Below are positions 57,460 through 64,000 of a DNA stretch of 64,000 nucleotides, piece after piece. Every line of letters begins with the position of its first letter. The stretch's first letter is position 1. The position numbers and the translations under genes are program-made. This DNA comes from Planctobacterium marinum. GTDB taxonomy: Bacteria; Pseudomonadota; Gammaproteobacteria; Enterobacterales; Alteromonadaceae. The notes beneath the pieces are model-generated. The model had not been told where the DNA came from, did not search any database, and saw only the letters and a list, made by a program, of their open reading frames with translations. Where the stretch lies: positions 414,875 through 478,874 of the forward strand of contig NZ_JAJEWQ010000001.1 in assembly GCF_020687805.1 (NCBI RefSeq). Reading direction: 5' to 3'.

Positions 57460-60066
57460 CTAGTTAGCAACCACCGTCTCGTCTGTCACTACAATAGCCG
57501 TTCCCTGCGAAGCAAAGAACTGCGCCATTTGTAGTTGCATTTCTGTGGTTGCGGCAACACTGGATGAAGGATCAAACAGCGAACCATGCGAACCAGCAAT
57601 AAAGCGTACCGCACCACTTTGTGGTGTTTCGCTCACAGTGGTTGAGGTTACCGTTGGCAAGCCCAGGAAGCGGATCAGCGCTTCTGTTCCAGATGTCGGC
57701 AACGCTGTTACATTGGGGATCACCGCATCGCTGGTAGCCGTGGTGCCATCATCATTAGTGCCACCACCGACAACTTCATGCAATAACACTGGTGTAGTCG
57801 CCGCTAAACGTGCTGCGTAGTTATTCGGATCACCACCTTCGATAACGGTTTGTGCGGCAAAGGCAAACTGGCTAATCAGGCCATTGTCCACTGCTGCTTG
57901 CGCCGCAGTTCTTTCGTTCAGGTATTGCAGATACGCAGGTATCAACGCCTGTTCGATAGAAACTTCATTCGCCTGTGCATAAGTCGCTAATGCCACCTGA
58001 AATGACTCTGAACCGCCGGCTAATACACTGGCAGAAACCAGCGGGCCAAAAGAGGCAGATTCAATCAGGAAAGAAGCAATACCGCCACCGGGTACTGATA
58101 ATCCGGCAGAGTTGAATGCAAACATACCGGAAAACGGCGCCAGATCTCCTGTAAGCGGAGTATTAGCCGTTGCAACGGTACCAATACCGGTAATAGACCC
58201 CAGGCTTTGTCCCATGAAGTGCACATTACTGGCGTCGATAGGTGCAGTACCGGTTACGTCAACCCAGGCGTTAAGACCAAGACGCAGACCCATAGTATCG
58301 ACAATACTCTGTCTTAAATTGTCACGGGCAGACAGCAAGCTACCTAAATTCAGGTAATGGGTAGGAGAACCACCAAAGCCACTTGAAGCGTTGATAACCT
58401 GACCGTCAATTTCAAAGCCACGGCTACCATGTAACGGATGATCAATTGCGACAGTTGCAAAGCCAGCCATTGATAACGCACCTGTAACCGCAAGTACGTC
58501 TTCTTTCTTAGAGGTAATACCGTGCTGAATGATTACCACAGGCCAGCCATTTTCAGGACGCGTTACCGCATTGACCTGCGGGTTAATCGCCGCTAAAAAC
58601 TGAATCAGGGTTTCATCCGGAACCGTAACCTGAACCTGAATGGTTTCCGTGCCGTCAGAGTTTGAACCGTTTGCAGCCGGGATTGGCGCAACCTTGGTCA
58701 GGTGACGACGGTCAGTAATATCCAGATTTTCGATAACATCAAGGTTAAGATCATACAACTGGCCACCAGAAGCCGCCTGACATAAATCATTGTTTGGACC
58801 GATGGCTTGTGCCTGAATCAGCGCTGCCACCGTGCCTGGTGCCGCACTTTCTATCCCCTGTACCGCTGCACCTGATGTACAAGCACTACGCCACCAGTCA
58901 CCTAACGGATTTTCCGGATTCAGATAGTAAGGTAAGTTAATTTGACCCGCTTTAAGACTAGACGCACAGAAAGGTGCAACACTTGGAAACAATGAGGCAA
59001 CCGTAGGATTCAGTGGATTGCTCGGATCGCTCAGTACCGCCACCATACTGCTACAGGTAGCAATACCCAGCGCCTGCAATTGGCCGTAGGTCTCGGCACC
59101 TAACAATCTTGGTGCAAGGACATCAAACGCGGTTTCGTTTTCCGCATCATTCACCAGAATAGCAGGCAGATATTGCGCTGCCTCAGCTTGTGCAGAAGCC
59201 ATATCGACACCTTGTGCCAACAACGCGCCTAACGCCTGCGCGAATGGACCTACCTGCAACTGTTTAACAGTAGCAGTTACAGTACCCGCAGAGCCTGTTG
59301 AGAAATAAGCTGCATAACTGGTTTGTTGCGGATCAAGACCTACACTGGCACCTGAACCCAATATCAGATTTGCCAACCCTTGAAGTTGCAGCTGATCCGG
59401 CGTGGCAAGTGGTAAGTCATTGATATCTTGTCTGGCCAATTCCCAGGTAGTAGAACCCAGAACACCACGACCTTCTGAGTCTTTCAGATCTTCAGTAACA
59501 ACCACCATGTATCCCTGACCGGGTTTTAGCGGTTTAAGGGGAATAATGGCAATAGTATCGCTATCACTTAACGTAACCGCATAGTCTTCATTTAAGGTTA
59601 ACTGCGCACCAATTTCGCACGGAATACCCGGTGCCACTACCTGTGCCAGTACAGCCTGACACGCAGCTGAAGAGCCTTCTAATGCCTGGGTGGCTTCAAA
59701 AATGCGAATTGCGCTAGGTACCTGCAGAGAAGAAAGTGGGATCTGAACGTTGGCAGGTAAATCGACATTAATTGTCAATGGATATTGGGTAGACCATCCA
59801 TCCAATGCACCTACGGCATCAAGCGGATTTCCGCCATTAAAATTAACCTGGTTTTCTGACTCAATGGTGAAATCAAAAAGGTCCGTGGCTGGAATCATTG
59901 CGGCATCATTAGGCAATGGTATTGTGCCAGGTGGATCAAAAACAATTCTCGCAAATGGTTTATCGACCGTGGCATCGGCCTGGATTTCAACCAGGTCCTC
60001 ACCGCCCCCACAGCCTGAGAGGCCTAGTGATGCGGCAATTGCGGTGCAGAGTAGCAGTTTTTTCAT
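57460..60066 (-). CDS. volA: VolA/Pla-1-like lipase lipoprotein
   Basis: 868 residues from the ATG at 60066 (MKKLLLCTAIAASLGLSGC, lipoprotein signal with cysteine 19), glycine at +2, so outer membrane. The C-terminal alpha/beta-hydrolase part holds the nucleophile elbow GQSLG with S621. Overall it fits the VolA/Pla-1/cef extracellular lipase family, in which Vibrio VolA is a surface lysophospholipase that feeds fatty acids to the cell. Fatty acids so released would be FadE substrates. The gene's terminator is split by the IS. Confidence 0.88.
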   Translation of the reverse strand: MKKLLLCTAIAASLGLSGCGGGEDLVEIQADATVDKPFARIVFDPPGTIPLPNDAAMIPATDLFDFTIESENQVNFNGGNPLDAVGALDGWSTQYPLTINVDLPANVQIPLSSLQVPSAIRIFEATQALEGSSAACQAVLAQVVAPGIPCEIGAQLTLNEDYAVTLSDSDTIAIIPLKPLKPGQGYMVVVTEDLKDSEGRGVLGSTTWELARQDINDLPLATPDQLQLQGLANLILGSGASVGLDPQQTSYAAYFSTGSAGTVTATVKQLQVGPFAQALGALLAQGVDMASAQAEAAQYLPAILVNDAENETAFDVLAPRLLGAETYGQLQALGIATCSSMVAVLSDPSNPLNPTVASLFPSVAPFCASSLKAGQINLPYYLNPENPLGDWWRSACTSGAAVQGIESAAPGTVAALIQAQAIGPNNDLCQAASGGQLYDLNLDVIENLDITDRRHLTKVAPIPAANGSNSDGTETIQVQVTVPDETLIQFLAAINPQVNAVTRPENGWPVVIIQHGITSKKEDVLAVTGALSMAGFATVAIDHPLHGSRGFEIDGQVINASSGFGGSPTHYLNLGSLLSARDNLRQSIVDTMGLRLGLNAWVDVTGTAPIDASNVHFMGQSLGSITGIGTVATANTPLTGDLAPFSGMFAFNSAGLSVPGGGIASFLIESASFGPLVSASVLAGGSESFQVALATYAQANEVSIEQALIPAYLQYLNERTAAQAAVDNGLISQFAFAAQTVIEGGDPNNYAARLAATTPVLLHEVVGGGTNDDGTTATSDAVIPNVTALPTSGTEALIRFLGLPTVTSTTVSETPQSGAVRFIAGSHGSLFDPSSSVAATTEMQLQMAQFFASQGTAIVVTDETVVAN

Positions 60067-60314
60067 ATGTATCCCCAAAATCCTATTCTAATTATTGTTC
60101 AACCATGTCGGTTTAATGTCCGCATTTATCGTGTGTAGTTAAAATGTGTGCATAACTTGTACGACCAGTGACAACTCCCCCAATATTATGGGCAAATAAA
60201 ATTATTTGCAAAGATTTGTTAACTGTTTGTAAGTATCTTGTTTTTCTCAATAAACTATCCAAAACATAGGACAGTCAGTGTTAAAATCCAATTTTTTTTA
60301 TGAATGGAAACTAT

Positions 60315-61058
60315 ATGCTTGATTTTCAGCCAAATTCAGAGGCCTTCAAAGGTAAGACAATCCTGGTAACAGGGGCCGGTGACGGTATCGGCAAAGAGGC
60401 AGCGAAACAGTATGCACAGTATGGTGCAAATGTAATTTTACTGGGACGCACAGTAAAAAAACTGGAAGCCACCTACGATGAATGCGTAAAAAACAGTCAT
60501 GCTGAGATGGCAATTGTGCCATTGGACATGGAAGGAGCGACAGTAAAACACTATCAGGACATGGCTACCACTATTGAAAGTCAGTTTGGTAAATTGGATG
60601 GGCTACTACATAACGCCAGCCTGCTGGGTCAATTACAACCTTTTGGTCAAATCTCACCCGAAGAATATCAGCAAGTAATGCAGGTCAATGTGAATGCCAC
60701 ATTTTATATGACACAAGCAATGTTACCGGTATTGAAAAAAGCCCCACATGCTTCCGTGATATTTACAACCTCAACAGTGGGTAATAAAGGCAGAGCTTAC
60801 TGGGGAACCTATGCGATTTCCAAGTTTGCTACCGAAGGCATGATGCAATGTCTGGCAGATGAATACTCCAATACTCACCTGCGTTTCAACTGCATTAACC
60901 CAGGTGGCACCCGTACCAACATGCGGGCCAAAGCGTTTCCTGCGGAAAACCCGGACAACCTCAAAACCCCGGCGCAAATCATGCCTGCTTATTTATATTT
61001 GATGGATGACGCCAGTATCAATACCACCGGCGAAACGCTGATCTGTCAGCCTAAATAA
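60315..61058 (+). CDS. yciK: Short-chain dehydrogenase YciK
   Basis: 247 residues from the ATG at 60315 (MLDFQPNSEAFKGKTILVTGAGDGIG), preceded by GGAAA; the ATG at 60300 would add five residues. NAD(P)-binding TGAGDGIG, catalytic Ser in TTSTVG and YxxxK in YAISK are present. It matches YciK, an SDR of uncertain substrate; in Pseudomonas yciK lies next to ubiG-mupP, here it is 45 kb away. Confidence 0.92.
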   Translation: MLDFQPNSEAFKGKTILVTGAGDGIGKEAAKQYAQYGANVILLGRTVKKLEATYDECVKNSHAEMAIVPLDMEGATVKHYQDMATTIESQFGKLDGLLHNASLLGQLQPFGQISPEEYQQVMQVNVNATFYMTQAMLPVLKKAPHASVIFTTSTVGNKGRAYWGTYAISKFATEGMMQCLADEYSNTHLRFNCINPGGTRTNMRAKAFPAENPDNLKTPAQIMPAYLYLMDDASINTTGETLICQPK

Positions 61059-61105
61059 ACTGCGACTATGCTGCTTTGACGCGGGGATAAGCCGCGTTAG
61101 CGCAA

Positions 61106-61132
61106 TAAAAAAGCCTCCGAAGAGGCTTTTTA
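61106..61132. terminator. Bidirectional terminator between yciK and glnS
   Basis: AAAAGCCTC-CGAA-GAGGCTTTT with A and T runs on the two sides, serving both convergent genes. Confidence 0.9.
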
Positions 61133-61164
61133 AATCGAGTTTATCTGAACCGTTAAAATGGCAA

Positions 61165-62826
61165 TTAATCGCCTATTTTCGCCCAGGTATCTCTGAGTGC
61201 TACGGTCCGGTTAAAGACTAACGCACCAGCTTTGCTCTCTTTATCCAGACAGAAATATCCCGTTCTTTCGAACTGAACGGCTTCCCCGATGGCCTTATTT
61301 GCCAGTCCAGATTCAACCACACCATTTAATTTCACCAGTGAATCCGGATTATAAGCTTCCGCCAATTCCAGAGCGCCCGGGTTTGGCTCTTTGAACAAAC
61401 GATCATATAAACGAATTTCTGCTTTTTCATGACGTAGCGCCGACACCCAATGAATCACGCCTTTGACTTTACGCCCGTCGGCCGGATCTTTGCCCAGGGT
61501 ATCTGCATCATAGGTACAGTATATTGTTTGAATATTACCGTCCTCGTCTTTTTCTACCCGCTCGGCTTTTATCACATAAGCATTGCGCAGGCGCACCTCT
61601 TTACCCAGTACCAGTCGCTTGTACTTTTTATTGGCCTCTTCTCTGAAATCGTCACGTTCAATGTAAATTTCTTTATCAAACGCCAGTTCCCGTGAACCCA
61701 GTTCAGGTTTATTGGGGTGGTTTGCCGCAGTCAGGGTTTCACCCTCGCCCTGTGCATAGTTTTCGATAACGATTTTAACCGGATCCAGGACGGCCATTGC
61801 GCGCGGCGCATGTTCGTTCAATTCATCGCGAATACAGGCTTCCAACATGGACATTTCTATCAGATTATCCATTTTGGTGACACCAATGCGCGAACAAAAT
61901 TCTCTGACCGACGCCGGCGTGTATCCACGACGTCGCAATCCGGCAATAGTTGGCATACGTGGATCGTCCCAGCCGTCTACGAACCCTTCGGTGACCAGTT
62001 GAATCAGCTTGCGTTTGCTCAGTACCGTGTACTCCAGATTAAGACGAGAGAACTCATACTGTCTTGGCTGCGTTGCAATGCTGATGTTATCAATCACCCA
62101 GTCGTATAACCGACGGTTATCCTGAAATTCCAGGGTACACAAAGAGTGAGAAATTCCCTCAATGGCATCAGAAATACAATGGGTAAAGTCATACATTGGA
62201 TAAACACACCACTTTTCACCTGTCTGGTGATGGTGTGCGAATTTGATGCGATAGATGACCGGATCTCGCATGCACATAAACGGCGATGCCATATCAATCT
62301 TGGCACGCAAACAACAATGACCTTCGGTGTATTCACCTTGAGTCATTTTTTCGAATTCTTGTAAGTTGGTCGCCACATCAGTATCGCGGTATGGGCTATG
62401 TTGCCCAGGTGCTTTCAACGTACCGCGCATTTCCCGGATCTGCTCCTGGGTGCTGAAGTCAACAAATGCCAGTCCCTTTTCAATTAACTCAACAGCATAA
62501 CCGTGCAGGCTATCGAAATAATCTGATGAATATCGCACCTCACCGTCCCAGTGATAGCCCAACCAGCTAACATCTGATTTTATGGCATTGACATAATCGA
62601 TACTTTCTTTTTCCGGATTGGTGTCGTCAAATCTCAAATTACAAGTGCCCTGATAATCCTCTGCAATACCAAAGTTTAGGCAAATCGACTTAGCATGACC
62701 GATATGCAGGAAGCCGTTCGGTTCTGGCGGAAAACGGGTATGTACGGTGGTATGCAAACCAGACTCGATGTCGCGGTCTATGATTTGTCTGATAAAATTG
62801 GTCGGACGCTTTTCTGTCTCGGCCAT
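61165..62826 (-). CDS. glnS: Glutaminyl-tRNA synthetase
   Basis: 553 residues (E. coli 554). Class I synthetase signatures: [15 protein letters not shown] (HIGH) and [11 protein letters not shown] (KMSKS-like). [10 protein letters not shown] and the two anticodon-binding beta-barrels are present. It charges tRNA-Gln directly, so no amidotransferase route is needed for this tRNA. Confidence 0.98.
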   Translation of the reverse strand: MAETEKRPTNFIRQIIDRDIESGLHTTVHTRFPPEPNGFLHIGHAKSICLNFGIAEDYQGTCNLRFDDTNPEKESIDYVNAIKSDVSWLGYHWDGEVRYSSDYFDSLHGYAVELIEKGLAFVDFSTQEQIREMRGTLKAPGQHSPYRDTDVATNLQEFEKMTQGEYTEGHCCLRAKIDMASPFMCMRDPVIYRIKFAHHHQTGEKWCVYPMYDFTHCISDAIEGISHSLCTLEFQDNRRLYDWVIDNISIATQPRQYEFSRLNLEYTVLSKRKLIQLVTEGFVDGWDDPRMPTIAGLRRRGYTPASVREFCSRIGVTKMDNLIEMSMLEACIRDELNEHAPRAMAVLDPVKIVIENYAQGEGETLTAANHPNKPELGSRELAFDKEIYIERDDFREEANKKYKRLVLGKEVRLRNAYVIKAERVEKDEDGNIQTIYCTYDADTLGKDPADGRKVKGVIHWVSALRHEKAEIRLYDRLFKEPNPGALELAEAYNPDSLVKLNGVVESGLANKAIGEAVQFERTGYFCLDKESKAGALVFNRTVALRDTWAKIGD

Positions 62827-62967
62827 TGGTCATCCTCTTACTGGGTTTACTGATCTCCTCAGTGCCATTGCAGGCCTGATTTCTCAGTCTTATGGCAACT
62901 GGATTGTGCGGAGAAATACAAAAGCCAGATGATAACTTTTTGCTTAACGTTAAGGAAGTCTGTAAAC

Positions 62968-62988
62968 CGGATATCCAGTAAATATCCG
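62968..62988. promoter_or_regulatory. Inverted repeat upstream of glnS and the LacI-family gene
   Basis: CGGATAT and ATATCCG are perfect inverted copies seven bases apart in the 367-base divergent gap. It could be a transcription-factor site or a hairpin; it does not match a LacI-family operator that I recognise. Elsewhere in the gap, TTGTGT and TACTAT (63124-63153, 18 apart) are a possible promoter for the LacI-family gene. Confidence 0.4.
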
Positions 62989-63193
62989 ACACCGACAGTT
63001 ACCCAATGGATTATTATTTTGACAAATCTTGGGTAGGCGCGAGTTTACCCGGTGACAAATTGTTCATTAAACCGACAAAAAACCGTTAATCTATTGTTTT
63101 ACAGCATCAAAACGCAATAAAACTTGTGTCAATCCACCTGGGCAGACTACTATTTTCCAGTGACCATTAAGGCAACGTGCTGTATTTATAACA

Positions 63194-64000
63194 ATGAAAG
63201 AAAAAGCCACATCATTTGATATTGCCCATCGCGCTGGCGTATCTCAATCTACTGTATCAAGGGCGCTTAGAAACAGTCCGTTGGTGAGCAAAGAAACCCG
63301 CGATAAAATTAAGAGTATCGCCAGGGAGCTCAATTACAAAGTAGATAAAAACGCCAGCAACCTGCGTCAGCAACAAAGCAAAACCTTAGCACTATTGTTA
63401 TTTGAAGATCCGACTTCAGATGATTCCATGATCAATCCTTTCTTTCTTTCTATGTTAGGTAGTATCACCCGCGCCACTGCCAATGCCGGTTATGATTTGT
63501 TGGTATCCTTTCAGCAGTTCAGCGATGACTGGCATGCTGATTTTGAGGATACACACAAAGCCGACGGGATTATATTACTGGGGTACGGGGACTTTCTGGA
63601 ATATCAGGAAAAGTTACAAGCTTTAGAAGAACAACAAACACACTTTGTACGTTGGGGAGCGATCAACGAAAGCCACCCCGGCATTGTGATCGGCAGCAAC
63701 AATTACCAGGGGGGTAAGAACATCACCCAACACCTGTTAGCGCTGGGGCACAGAGAGTTCGTTTTTGTAGGCGGGGCGGATAACAATAGTCCGGAGTTTC
63801 TGGAGCGTTTTAATGGCTTTAATGACGCCTTAATTGATGCCGGCATTGTTCAAAAGCATCAGCGGGCCAAACATTGGGATGCGATATCTACTGAGCACTC
63901 CGGATATAATGTGGGTAAAGCGTTAGTGGAGTCCGGTGCAAAAGTCGATGCCATACTGTGTGCTTCAGATTTGATTGCAATTGGGGTACTCACTGCCTTA
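63194..64000 (+). CDS. LacI-family transcriptional regulator, N-terminal part
   Basis: 269 codons from the ATG at 63194, open to the window end. The helix-turn-helix FDIAHRAGVSQSTVSRALRNSPLVS and hinge (ELNYKVDKNASNLRQQQS) are typical, followed by a periplasmic-binding-protein-like ligand domain (GIILLGYGDF; LGHREFVFVGGADNN; AILCASDLIAIGVL). Such regulators mostly control sugar uptake or breakdown; the target genes would lie beyond the window. Confidence 0.92.
   Translation, partial: MKEKATSFDIAHRAGVSQSTVSRALRNSPLVSKETRDKIKSIARELNYKVDKNASNLRQQQSKTLALLLFEDPTSDDSMINPFFLSMLGSITRATANAGYDLLVSFQQFSDDWHADFEDTHKADGIILLGYGDFLEYQEKLQALEEQQTHFVRWGAINESHPGIVIGSNNYQGGKNITQHLLALGHREFVFVGGADNNSPEFLERFNGFNDALIDAGIVQKHQRAKHWDAISTEHSGYNVGKALVESGAKVDAILCASDLIAIGVLTAL

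Noticed and set aside
1..64000. CRISPR array, tRNA or rRNA genes, prophage or defence island
   Set aside because: No spaced direct repeats, cloverleaf-type segments, phage genes or known defence domains were noticed on reading.

Overview
This window is a mostly housekeeping stretch of a gammaproteobacterial chromosome. Gene content and order (rluC / rne / pyrF-lapB-lapA-ihfB-rpsA-cmk-aroA-gyrA / ubiG / nrdA-nrdB-yfaE / purC-bamC-dapA / gcvR-bcp / perM / bepA / arsC-wrbA / hda / purM-purN / yafJ / fadE) match enterobacterial synteny blocks. A PsrA-type fatty-acid regulator in place of FadR, an M2 (ACE-like) peptidase, a VolA-like lipase, CsiV, DUF2066 and DUF885 proteins and moderate GC point to a marine Alteromonadales (Alteromonadaceae-like) bacterium. 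The genus cannot be fixed from the sequence alone. No rRNA, tRNA, CRISPR array, prophage or defence island was seen.

Layout. 1-5 kb: tail of a YceF-type Maf pyrophosphatase, a HAD phosphatase, rluC, and divergently rne with a long structured leader. 5-14 kb: a minus-strand superoperon gyrA-aroA-cmk-rpsA-ihfB-lapA-lapB-pyrF, in which serC is absent between gyrA and aroA. 14-20 kb: ubiG with a MupP-like phosphatase, then the class Ia ribonucleotide reductase operon nrdA-nrdB-yfaE behind two NrdR boxes. 20-35 kb: dapA-bamC-purC; gcvR-bcp; perM; an unrecognised protein; bepA; a TlpA-like thioredoxin; arsC-wrbA-DUF2069; a large lipoprotein with HELAH; DUF2066-hda; purM-purN-DUF3108. 35-48.6 kb: a DUF885 lipoprotein, the glutamine amidotransferase YafJ, fadE with a palindromic PsrA operator, a REC-GGDEF-EAL protein followed by a degenerate PilZ-like protein, then mfd and csiV. 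48.6-55.5 kb: an SLC13-type transporter with nagZ, grxA, an AlkD-type alkylation repair protein with psrA, and an M2 peptidase lipoprotein. 55.5-64 kb: a gene-free stretch, a complete IS4-family element inserted inside the terminator of a VolA-like lipase gene, yciK, glnS, and the start of a LacI-family regulator that runs off the window.

How the parts work together. The envelope is well represented: LapA/LapB (LPS control), BamC and BepA (outer-membrane assembly), CsiV and NagZ with a MupP-like enzyme (peptidoglycan and its recycling), and four surface or periplasmic lipoprotein hydrolases. Fatty-acid breakdown is linked inside the window: psrA at 52.8-53.5 kb encodes the probable repressor of the operator upstream of fadE at 38.5 kb. 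Nucleotide supply includes pyrF, cmk, nrdAB-yfaE, purC and purMN. The nrd promoter carries two NrdR boxes exactly 32 bp apart that overlap its -35 and -10.

I did not find a convincing wholly new system. The most distinctive signals are the IS4 insertion into a terminator (10-bp target duplication, with a hairpin over the transposase start), the PsrA-fadE pairing, the rne leader structures, and two unassigned proteins (25345-25929 and 29300-31231).
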